Source: Eucommia ulmoides
Taxonomy: Eukaryota; Streptophyta; Magnoliopsida; Garryales; Eucommiaceae
DNA: 64,000 nucleotides
Assembly: GCA_016647705.1 (NCBI GenBank)
Contig: CM028330.1
Span: 36,097,534-36,161,533, forward strand
Direction: 5' to 3'
Shown: piece after piece, positions 34,390 through 44,099 of the stretch
How the letters are laid out: every line of letters begins with the position of its first letter
Position numbering within the stretch: position 1 is the first letter of the stretch
The notes under the pieces: model-generated
Told to the model about the DNA's origin: nothing
The model's database searches: none
What the model saw: only the letters and a program-made list of their open reading frames with translations
Program-made: the position numbers and the translations under genes

Positions 34390-35096
34390 CTTTAACTCTA
34401 TCTTAGAGTTGCAACAACCAAGCAAGAACCGAGGGGAGGGTGACAAAGATAAGGAAATAATTCCTTTAGCAAGGAGCAACAACTTAGAAGAGAGGAAACA
34501 ACATTGTAGAGGGATAAATGAGAACGAAATATAAGGAAGAACAAAAAATCACTCACTAGGGTTAACGCCAGTAGCATGCCGTCTTCTGTTCAGTGGTTTG
34601 CGATGGGGCATTAAAAGCATGAAGCAGGAGCAGCGCAGTGGGGGAGCAGGAATGGGAACAATGATGCATTAAACTGTACGAAATTCTGGGGTTCCGAGCA
34701 TGTAACAACCGCAACCTCTTTAGGAAGTTCCCATTCCTGCTCTATCGCTTTAACTCTATCTTAGAGTTGCAACAACAAAGCAACAACCGAGGGGAGGGTG
34801 AGAAAGATAAGGAAATAATTCCTTTAGCAAGGAGCAACAACTTGGAAGAGAGGAAACAACATTGTACAGGGATAAATGAGAACGAAATATAAGGAAGAAC
34901 AAAAAATCCCTCACTAGGGTTAATGCCAGTAGCATGCCGTCTTCCAGTAGCATGCCGTCTTCTGTTCAGTGGTTTGCGATGGGGCATTAAATGCATGAAG
35001 CGGGAGCAGTGTAGAATGGGAACAATGATGCATTAAACTGTAAGAAATTCTAGGGTTTCGAGCATGTAACAACCGCAACCTCTTTAGGAAGTTCCT
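34390..35096. repeat. Tandem duplication, 358-bp unit
   Basis: CTTTAACTCTATCTTAGAG starts both copies, at 34390 and 34748. They match at roughly 95 percent to AACCTCTTTAGGAAGTTCC. The second copy carries an extra 18-bp internal duplication of AGTAGCATGCCGTCTTC near 34930. This is a relatively young duplication inside intron 3. Confidence 0.9.
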
Positions 35097-35670
35097 GCAA
35101 CAAACAGTGGGGGTAGTATTCCTTTGCCAAATGGTTCTGAGAATCATTTTGGTGTAGAACGATCACCATAATTTTTCACCAACAACCAGGGACGTACATG
35201 TCTATTTCTAAAACATGTTGGTCCAAGTACCACCACATGTAGAAACTGGAAACTTCAACGCATATAGCTATGGATTACAAACATAAAGGAAAAGACAGGC
35301 ATACATTTTCCACCAACATTAGTCTTACAGCCAACTCCGCTCTAGAATGAGGATGTTACTTTTGTAAATGGGAGGGTCGGAGCAATAACATTTGACAATG
35401 GGAAAATTAATGACTTTTATCAAGATTAAATTATGCAAATCATTTACGCGGATTAGGTAGGCAGCAATGGAATAAGTATAGGATTGGAATGGAATGATCA
35501 TTACCATTCCCATGTTTAAATGTTTGGTTGCCTTGGGGATTAATTATAGGAATGTAAACTGTCAAATAAAAAATATCTATTATATTGATGAATATTTAAA
35601 AAGAATATAAGACAATTTCAAGAAAAAGGTAATTGGACTCTGAAAACTTTGTCGAAAAATGACCGAACAA
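35097..35670 (-). other. Intron 3 stretch between repeats
   Basis: No gene is seen. Around 35480-35550 there are GGAATGGAATGATCATTACCATTCC and GTTTGGTTGCC phrases, resembling ends of plant MITEs. A related GTACCAAACATGG lies near 37125. I could not establish a bounded element. Confidence 0.35.
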
Positions 35671-35679
35671 TAAAAATGA

Positions 35680-36664
35680 GTGATAGCAGTTTACCCCCTT
35701 GTACTTAGACCCATTTTTACTTTACCCCTTATACTTTTAAAATAGACACCTTACCTCTTTAGATTGGACTGAACTGCAAAATTTAGTTTTTCCGTTACTA
35801 TAACAAATTTGACAAAAAGACTGAAATGCCCCTGGCACATATCAAATCTTTAACTTTGAAACACTAATTGACTAAACAAATGAATTCCATTTTGGATGAT
35901 CTATATATGCATGAATTTGTCTCAGAGAGTACTATAACTTGAAATCCAAAATTTAATAAAAAACATTAAGGTTTATTACCCAAGTCGCTTATCCCCTTTC
36001 CGGAAAAATGTTCAATCTATATGAAACTTCAATTTTCTAAAACATGAAATTGATCTCTTTCTTTTATCCATTCTTAATAATCTATACATGTACAATGTTT
36101 TAAGGGGTAAAGAATCCAATTTTATAATCAATTTTGACATTTGAGGTGTGTATTACAAAATAATATTTTGGAGCTTGTAAATGAAATTGGTTTTGATGTA
36201 AACCTTTTTATGTCAAAATTGATTGAAGATTCGGATTCTTCACCCCTTGACACATGTATAGATTTCAAAAAATGGTTAAAAAATTAGATCAATTTCGTGC
36301 TTTAAAATTTTGAATTTTGATGTAAAATACACATTTTTCTAAAAGGGGTAAGAGATTTGGGTGCCAAATCTTAATATTTTTATCAAATTATTGATTCCAA
36401 ACTGTAGTATTTTCTTAGAGAAATCCATGCATATATAGACCATTCAAAACATAATTCATTTGAGTAATCAATTTGTTTCTAAAGTTAAGGATTTCGTCTG
36501 CGTCAAGGCATTTCAATCCTTTTCTCAATTTTGTAAGATTTGATGGAAAAATTATTATTTGTACTTCAATCCAATGTCAACGGAGGTAAAGTGTCTATTT
36601 TCCAATTAAAAGGGGATAAAGTGAAAATGAGTCGAAGTACAAGGGGCCAAAGTGCAATTACCCC
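35680..36664. mobile_element. Long-hairpin Mutator-like element (foldback)
   Basis: This 985-bp element is almost wholly an inverted repeat. The left arm, about 35680-36137, opens GTGATAGCAGTTTACCCCCT. The right arm, about 36210-36664, reads in complement GGGGTAATTGCACTTTGGCC. Both arms then continue CTTGTACTT and stay similar for about 450 bases around a loop of roughly 70 bases. Flanks are TAAAAATGA (35671-35679) and TAAAAATTA (36665-36673), a 9-bp duplication with one mismatch, as for Mutator-like elements. It encodes no protein. Transcription through it, as in the UPF0114 primary transcript, would give a long hairpin RNA. Confidence 0.8.
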
Positions 36665-36673
36665 TAAAAATTA

Positions 36674-37361
36674 AAATATGTATTAAATCACAGTTGTCAT
36701 TTCGGATTTCTGACAACATTCTAGTGACATTTCAAAGTTCCAGCAACTATTCAGTACCATTTTTGGAGTTCCCACAACATTGCGGAGACATTTCCGGAAC
36801 TCAACTGACATTCCGACAGTGTCTCAAGAGTTTAGGCAAAGTGTCGGACGTCCGGCGACATCCTAGTGAGGTTTCCGGAGCTTCGGCGATATTGTCGGAA
36901 AAGGTGGCCTAATAGTGGAAACAAGTGTTTTTCCAATATTTTTCCATTTTGAATCTTATAACTCATGCAACTAATTCCATGTTAGATTTAAGATTGTCTA
37001 ATCCTATGATTTGTTTGGATTGGTGAATACCAAAGAATGGGAGTAAAAATTAATCCCGCATACCTAATATGGGAATGAAATGATTATTCCTATAAACATT
37101 TCATTCCATAGTTGAATCCCACGTACCAAACATGGTGTTAGGAGATTGTCATTTGCACCACAAAACATGCTCCTAACACTACAATTGTGGACTGCTTTAA
37201 GCTTCTTTTGTAGTGCAAATATCATCTTCCACTATTTGCATCCTCTCCTTTTGCCTAATGATGCAATCACTTACAAATGTAACTAAAAAGAACCCATTCT
37301 CAATGTTTATGAAGAAGCAAAATAAATTTATAAAATGCATAAGGTGTGGCAAGAAACGCAC
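36674..37361 (-). other. Start of UPF0114 intron 3
   Basis: No gene is seen. The 36700-36905 stretch loosely repeats GACATTTCCGGAA-type words. The remainder is AT-rich up to the exon 3 donor. Confidence 0.45.
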
Positions 37362-37443
37362 CAATGGCCTCAACTAGCAACAGAATCATCTTCCCGCGGT
37401 TCACAAAGTATTCTTGGAAAGATGCTCCAACATAAGTGCAGCC
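37362..37443 (-). CDS. UPF0114-family gene, exon 3
   Basis: The acceptor CCTGCAG and donor GTGCGT bound 82 bases. The exon encodes GCTYVGASFQEYFVNRGKMI and ends within LLLVEAI plus one base of the aspartate codon completed in exon 4 (phase 1). It carries the start of the second membrane segment. Intron 3 downstream is 5823 bp. Confidence 0.9.
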
Positions 37444-37920
37444 CTGCAGGCCAGAACAAGTAGTATCACCCATTCATGTAGAAACACAAAGAAAGCAATT
37501 CAATTTTGTTATGGTGTTTATTTATGGTGGCAATATCACAAAGAAGCAAGAGTGTTGAGAAACATGCACATGCAATGGCATGTATGGCCGTGGCACACAA
37601 AGCAAAGTCTTTTGAAATGTAACCCAATCATGCGCTGATTATGCGACAGTCACCGATTATGCGGCCCGAGCAATACAAAAATTTATGAGAGGGAAAATAC
37701 AAGAGAAAGATTAACCAATGAGGCCAGGTAAAAGGCTTTCTAACATTCCTCATCTGAAACGGATTACAACTGCAAGGACTTAGGAAGACGATAATTTCAT
37801 TTTTATGGGTTTTCTCTGTTCTATTCAAATACAAGGAACTAACAAACCGGAATGGAATCGAATTATATTCCATTCCCGTTCCTCAGTACCAAACATCACG
37901 TGAGGGTATAGTGACAATAC

Positions 37921-37998
37921 CTTGATGAAACATAAAAATGATCCAATCAAAGACCCCCAAACTGCGAGAATCGTCAAGAAGCGACACCCATAAATTAC
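37921..37998 (-). CDS. UPF0114-family gene, exon 2
   Basis: The acceptor ATGTTTTAG and donor GTATTG bound 26 codons in phase 0. They encode VIYGCRFLTILAVWGSLIGS followed by FLCFIK, the first membrane segment of the mature protein. The exon joins NLEENIEK of exon 1 and GCTYVGASFQ of exon 3 in frame. Intron 2 is 477 bp and intron 1 only 78 bp. Confidence 0.9.
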
Positions 37999-38076
37999 CT
38001 AAAACATAACAATAGATCACAACCATAATGATGTAAGATGTCTGATCATTCACAATTATAAAAATAATTCATGGAC

Positions 38077-38448
38077 CTTCTCTATGTTCTCCTCTAGGTT
38101 CTGCAACCTCGGCGGTGAATTACGAAACACATCGGACCCATCACCAGATAATACCGCCGGAGACGGAAGTTGCTCAGTCGAAGCGGCGTCGTGCCTGGAA
38201 CTTGGACATAAAATCACGGGAAATCTGACAGAGAAGGAACGAGACTCGGAGACCCATTTCCTATCTGAAGGCAATCTGGTAGATGTGATATAGAATGTGT
38301 TGGCAGTGAGAGTTCTAGTGGGCTTCATGGTGCCGGAAAACATGACAAACCGGCATGAATCGGAGTCACGTCGATCGAATCGTCTATTTGTAAGAGTTCG
38401 AAGTGATTGGTAAAGCAAAGTGGAATTGAATGTCTCAACGGTGTCCAT
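38077..38448 (-). CDS. UPF0114-family gene, exon 1 with predicted plastid transit peptide
   Basis: Exon 1 gives 124 codons starting at the ATG at 38448. The five exons total 891 bases, or 296 residues plus stop, with every junction in frame. Residues 1 to about 85 are rich in Ser, Thr and Arg and poor in acidic residues after the first few positions, as expected of a chloroplast transit peptide. Residues around 100-124 are polar (SPPRLQNLEENIEK) and lead into the first membrane segment of exon 2. The mature protein has about four hydrophobic segments. This start is chosen because it opens the longest frame with a transit-like N-terminus. The donor at 38076 is GTCCATG, weaker than usual. The function of UPF0114 proteins in plastids is not established. 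Confidence 0.88.
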
Positions 38449-38690
38449 TGGATTTCCGTGCCCATTTCAATTTCTGAAATGGAAGGACAGCAGCCAGCCA
38501 GCCAACCACATATGCTTCCTAGCATAAAACACGAGTTTTTGCCAATGACACTCCCTTCTGCCAGAAATCACCAAAAAAATATTGTATTTTATCAAGTATC
38601 AAATATTTTCTCTCTTTTTTATGAAATCAAATCCAAGTTAACTTATTATTTAAATTCTAATTTTTCTCATGCGTTGAAGACAAAACTAAA
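38449..38690 (-). promoter_or_regulatory. 5' flank of UPF0114 gene, with an upstream overlapping ORF
   Basis: Only about 240 bases separate the start codon from the LTR-like sequence of gypsy-2. An upstream ATG at 38525 opens a 66-codon frame that runs out of frame past the main start and ends at 38325. If the transcript begins above 38525, this overlapping uORF could reduce translation of the main frame. No clear TATA box was identified. GCCAGCCAGCCA repeats lie near 38495. Confidence 0.4.
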
Positions 38691-41150
38691 GTTTGATTAG
38701 GAAAAATTCGACCAAAAGACACCAGGACATCACGTGTCCCCGAACACACAACCGGTCTGGGAACTTCAAAATTGACTGGTCGAATAGACCCATCTATATA
38801 GCCGCTTTGAGTCACTACACTTGTTCTGGGTCACCATATCTGTTCTGGATCTCAATACCCGTTTCAAATCGTTACTCCTAAGGCATGAGCGCCTTCATGC
38901 TCCCGCTCCAAAGGCGATTAGAGTTGCCTCTCCCACAAAGGAAAACATCGTTGCCATAACGGTCTCGCAATCTCCGCCTCGGTCTCGCAATCTCCGCCTG
39001 CCATCCAAACCATCTCTATGTAAAGGGAATTGAGATATGTGTCACTTACCATACCAGTATCTAGAGAATCAAAGAAGAGTTGTCAAACGAGTCTTTTCCC
39101 TTCCTATATAAAGGTCAGAACCCTAGAGATCTGAGGTATGCAATATAGTATGCTCTTTACCATACTACGTTATCTTTCTCTTAGTACCCTTGTACTGATT
39201 TTCATACCAGAGGTGCATCGCCAGCAGGCTGACCCGCGGTGCATTATTTTGCGGGAATCAAACCAAGAGAAAACAAGATAACCACCGCCGTCCATCATCT
39301 CCCCGATCTCAGAAGTTGACATGTCCGGTGATTCACTTCCAGGTATCATCAGATTAGCGCCTTCTGTAGAAATGACTTATTGTTGTCCTTACGCTCTCAA
39401 TTGAATGGTCGCTTTGAGATTAGGACTCATGTCTACTGATGGTGAAAGCACAAGGCAACTATTCCGCACGGTTGCCCCCCGAGAATGGTCCCTTAGGAGA
39501 ATCACCAACACTCTTGGGGGAGAAAATAAGAGAAGTCCAGAGCCTCACCCAGAACTTTCGAAATCACGTTGAGCAGAAGTGCCCTCGATAACCCCCTCCA
39601 CTCTCGTCAGTATTGCAAGAGGTAGTGTCGTCCGTCGACGAGATACGATCCGCCACCAACCGGGGACAAAGGGCCCAACTAGGAAGAAACTAGGAGGAAG
39701 AACGCTACCCTACACAGTGAGACCTATGATAGGATTTGGAAAGGATCTGTGCAAAGTGAGACGAGCTACACCAACAAACTAGAAATCATAGGCACGACTC
39801 CGAACCCCCGAGGTCGAACTAGACCCCAATGTTCATTCTCAGCTAGACCCAGAAGAACTAGATGACAAAACCTGAAGGGCTCCACCCCAGAGGGACGATG
39901 CACAACACGACCACGCTACAGGCGAAACTCACGAGACATCCCAACGAACCCTACCCCATTCGAAAAAAGCTTATTCGATGACTCGTTCAAGGCCCCAACA
40001 GCGCGACCCTAGCCGTCGAGCTAACGATGACCTACAGGAGTAAGTCAGATCCATCCATGAGAAGTTGGGATAGATCGAGAGATAGGAGCCAAGCATTTAC
40101 GAGGGGGTGAAGTGAAACGCTTCTCCTTTTACTTCACATGTGTTGCGAAAGCCCATTCCGTCCAATTTCAAGATGCCATCCCAGATTGGTACATACTAGG
40201 GGGATTCCAACCTTGCGAATCATCTTTATACCTACCATACGCATATGGACCTCTGAGGAGTGTTGGACTCAACAAAGTGCCAAACTATCCATGTCACTTT
40301 GGCCAGGGTCGCTCGCAAGTTGTATATGACCTTGAAACTAGGTAACTCTAAATCTTTTAGCTTGCTATTGCCCACAGATTTGTTAGCAGCAAGCGGCGGC
40401 CCAAGAACTCGTCGCACCTTATGTTAATCAAATAGAAAGAAGGTGAAAGACTGGAGGCTTACATCGAGAAATTTCACCACAAATCGGACCAAGTCTAAGA
40501 GTCGAATGACGAGGTGGTCGTTACTGCCCTCATGATTGGGTTGCAATCAAGCCCATTCTTGCACGAAATGGCCCACGCCCATCCAAAGACTTTGGTCGCG
40601 GCTTTCGCTCTATCTACCGAATTCATCGCTATAGAGGACGTCTGCAAGGCCAGAGCCCAAAAAAAGGAGGATGCCAGTGGAAAGAAAAAAAAAACTAATG
40701 AACCTAGTAGTCATAAATCCAGATGGAATGACTCCCGGTCAAAGAAAAAATGAAGCGAGGCAGAGAAGGGCTCAGTTAGGCAAAGGTAAGGAAAAACATA
40801 TCCCCTCGGCGCTACAACAAGTTCATGCCCCTCGGTGGCTCAATAGCCACCGTCTTGATGCAGATCGGTGACAAGAAGTTGCTCAAATGACCTCAGCCCA
40901 TGAAGGCCCGTGGGAAGAATTGTCAGGATGACAAGTGGTGCAACTTCTACGGAAGTCCTAGCCATCCCACCGACAACTATTTTGAGCTGAAGAACGAAAT
41001 TGAACAGCTAATTCGAAGGGGCTATCTCAAAAAGTTTACTGCCAAAGGAGGTTAGGGTGAGCAACGCCCTAACGAGAAAAGAGAAAGACTAGAGGTTCGG
41101 GGAGAAACCTCCTTAGCTAAGCGTAGGCCCATGCCCGACGCGACAAGTAC
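38690..41150 (+). mobile_element. Ty3-gypsy fossil (gypsy-2), LTR plus gag
   Basis: LTR-like sequence lies at about 38690-39351, with a TATA-like CTATATAAAGG near 39108. It is followed by TTAGCGCCTTCTGTAGA (39354-39370), a decayed form of the TGGCGCCGTCTGTGG primer-binding site seen in Tat-like elements. A gag-like region at about 40080-41080 ends in a zinc-knuckle-like stretch (HPTDNYFELKNEIEQLIRRG). The Ogre-like LTR begins directly after it, at 41151, so gypsy-2 was probably interrupted or cut there. Many breaks; the left LTR border is uncertain. Confidence 0.65.
38959..38998. repeat. 20-bp perfect tandem duplication in the gypsy-2 LTR
   Basis: CGGTCTCGCAATCTCCGCCT occurs twice head to tail at about 38960-38999 (borders within one or two bases). 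Confidence 0.85.
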
Positions 41151-41761
41151 TATAGACACTGAATTTTGTCCTGCTCATTTTAGTTTTGAAAAGTACTTGT
41201 CTAAAGCGTAAAATCGACAAATTTTAAACGGAGGTTTAGAGGTACAAAATTATGTCCCAAATTACGCTTTAATATTACAAAAAATATGAAAAACATAAAA
41301 AAACATGAAAATCGTCTATTTGATTGAATTTCGATATAAACAAAAGTTTCGGGTCAATTTGGAGATTCCTGAAAGTTAATGGGGACTAAAATGATAAAAT
41401 TTAAAAGTGGTTTCTATGGATATCACTTATAATGTGTTTAATTTTAGTTTCTACTCTTAATTTAAAGAAATTTCACCAATTACAAATACTTTACGTTTTG
41501 ATTCCTGAAACTTTGTTTTTGTTAAATTGACTGCCAAAAATATTTTATTTTTCGAAATTAAACTTTCCCATAATTCTTAGGATAGTTTAATTTCATGTTT
41601 AATTGTTTTATTTCTAAAAATCCATTAATAAAACCTTGATTAGGCAAATGGGTGCCCAAAAACACTAAGAGCACCCTTCAAGCTTAAGAGAAAACATAGG
41701 ATTCTTGTAGATGAGTGCCCATAGCCAATTGGGAGTTTCCCAAGAATGTTACTATAAATGG

Positions 41762-42748
41762 TATGGGTGGTCATGGGCCCTGGGCCCCGCCCAACCTTAT
41801 TTTTTTAGAGCTTGGATTTAAACTTTGAGCCTATGGGCAGGGCCCGGGCCTAGGTGTTAAGGCCTGATCAATTTTAGGGCCGGGCTAGGGTAAGGCCAAA
41901 AAATTTTAGGCCCGGCCAAAGAATAGTTAAAAAAAATTATATATATATATACACACACACACACACATTATACACACAAACACAACCCTAATCCCTAACT
42001 TTCATTATCCCGTCATTGAAGAGAAAAAAGAGAATTGGCTCTAAACCCTAATCCTCCATTCCCCGCCATCGCTGGAGAGAGAGAGAAAGTTGACCTAGTG
42101 ACGGTCAATACTGTCTGCCTTTGCTGCTGGAGAGAGAGAGAGAACTAACCTAGTGACCTTCGGCGTTGTCTGCCTTCGGCTTCGTCTCTACCGCTGTGTT
42201 TGGCTTCGTCTTCGCTGCTGCTGATCGTCCGTCTCTGTCGATAATTTGTTGTCGTTTGTTTTTTGCCGCCAATCTGTTATTAAACGAACGGATCTAGGAT
42301 TTAGTGCTCTGTCAATACTTTGGTAAACTAGATCTATTCGTTTAGTGTTATGTTCATGCTTCAGTAAACTAGACCTGTTTGTTTAGTTTTTCGTTCATGA
42401 TTTATGTTCATATTTCGGTACAAATTCTAAATCTATTTGTTTAATAACCATGTTCTTCATTATAAACCCTAGATTTGTTTTGCTTCATACTTGAACTGAG
42501 AAATAACATTTTCAAGTGATGCATATACCTTTGTTGAATCTCACTTCTGTTCCCAAAGTTCTATTTATGTTTTGCTCCCAGCTTTCTGACCTGCAGATCT
42601 GTTCGGGCTGGGATTTGGGTTTAGGGTTTTTTTTTATAGGGCTAGGCTTGGACATGGAATTAAGGCCCGACCATAGGGCTCGGGCCTAGCATTTTTTTGT
42701 AATACCCTAGTTTAAACTCGGCCCGAGCCCGGCTCATGATCACCCTTA
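41762..42748. mobile_element. Non-autonomous hAT element inside the Ogre-like LTR
   Basis: The ends TATGGGTGGTCATGGGCC and, in complement, TAAGGGTGATCATGAGCC form an 18-bp inverted repeat with four mismatches. It is flanked by ATAAATGG (41754-41761) and GTAAATGG (42749-42756), an 8-bp duplication with one mismatch. Subterminal regions are rich in GGCCCGGGC words. The interior holds (CA)n and (GA)n microsatellites and no transposase. Confidence 0.8.
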
Positions 42749-42756
42749 GTAAATGG

Positions 42757-43253
42757 CGTGCATTAATCAATCAAATGGAATTTAATGCCATTAAATGCAA
42801 TCTGATAAGCCCGTACATTCATGAATGCACAGGCAACGTTTTGCCTATAAAAGGTGGCATTTTTCTTAAGGGTAAAAAACTGATCATACACACACTCTCT
42901 CTAAGCTCAAAAAATCCCCTTGGGTTTTCTTAATCCTTAAGTTTTTCACCTCTCAAACACCTCAAAAAACCTTCCAAAAATCCCTCAAAAGGTCATCTTG
43001 ACACTCTTTTATAAAGAGTTCAAGAAACCTCACAAGAACAACCAAGCAAAGAAGAAGAATAAGAGAAAGAACGAGAAGAAGATGACATTACATAGGGAAA
43101 GACCATTCCCCTAAATTATGTAAGTTTTCTTCAACCTATCTTTTGTTTGTCCTTCTGTTTTGTTTTAGTTTTTGTACATATTGTCATTGTGTTGTGCTAA
43201 GAACAACAAAGAAGCTTTAAGGTTGCACAGCATCATTGTCTTTTGTCAATAAA
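42757..43253 (+). other. Middle segment of the Ogre-like LTR
   Basis: This contains the TATA-like box near 42845 and a following leader-like stretch; no gene is seen. It ends at a (TA)n microsatellite into which gypsy-3 is inserted. Confidence 0.5.
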
Positions 43254-43260
43254 TAAATAA

Positions 43261-43304
<44 letters not shown>
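43254..43304. repeat. (TA)n microsatellite
   Basis: A run of about 45 bases of alternating T and A abuts the left LTR of gypsy-3. A short ATATATGTGTGTGT run lies on the other side at 55287, so the insertion split an AT/GT microsatellite. This hides the target duplication. Confidence 0.9.
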
Positions 43305-43306
<2 letters not shown>

Positions 43307-43308
<2 letters not shown>

Positions 43309-43960
43309 TTGTCAAAAATTCTCTGTCACGTGTCAAGCTCCGCACGTGCCAGAAAACCTTTCGTCTTCCTTCTTTACCTGCAAAAACTGTAAATTCTAAT
43401 GGGAGACACCGATGTGGTGTCAGCCAAAGAACTTCCGGTGTGAGAATAAGTTAATCTGGATATAGTGAGAATAAGTTGCACACTTAATTCAGAGTGAGTA
43501 TTACCAGTTACCTTCTACCCTTTTTATAGGGTGATGAGCCTATTACCGTATAAATGGAGAGATAATTCAGTTGCTCATATCTCCCTGTCGTTACGTATAA
43601 TAGCCACTATCCCCGTAATTACGGGAGAATCTCTATAACGGTCCCCATTACTCACGGGCCGTTACAGTCAATTCAGACTTATTTTAACGTACACAGGTAA
43701 GACCGAAACTTTGAGATAATTGGTTTCCTCTTTGCCTTTTGACACCTTGGACTTACACATACCCAAATATGAGCCTTATCAAATGGTTGCCCATGTGCTC
43801 ATCAAGATCACCAAATCAGTGTTTGAATGTGGGCTTATGCTGCCCCAGCCCACTTAATAGGCCGGTTTACCTGACTCCAATTTAGAACCCATATAACGAA
43901 TCTGACCCGTTTAGGATTTTATACCTAGATCAGTTAAGGGCGGGAGTTTTACACACATCA
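43307..43960 (-). repeat. 3' LTR of gypsy-3
   Basis: This 654-bp repeat matches 54612-55286. On the - strand it begins TGATGTGTGTAAAACTCC and ends TTTTTGACAACA. Confidence 0.92.
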
Positions 43961-44099
43961 TTTGCCCTCCTGACTTTCGTGATAATTCAGACGAAGAGAA
44001 ACAAAAGATCACTTCTTCTTCGAGTAAGTTTTTCCTTGCATCCCTTCGATTCTCGACATTTTTCTTCACATTTTGGGTTGTTATTCATTGTTTTACAAA

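Noticed and set aside
42038-42060. Telomere-like AAACCCTAA words
   Set aside because: Only a single short occurrence inside the hAT element; not an interstitial telomeric array.
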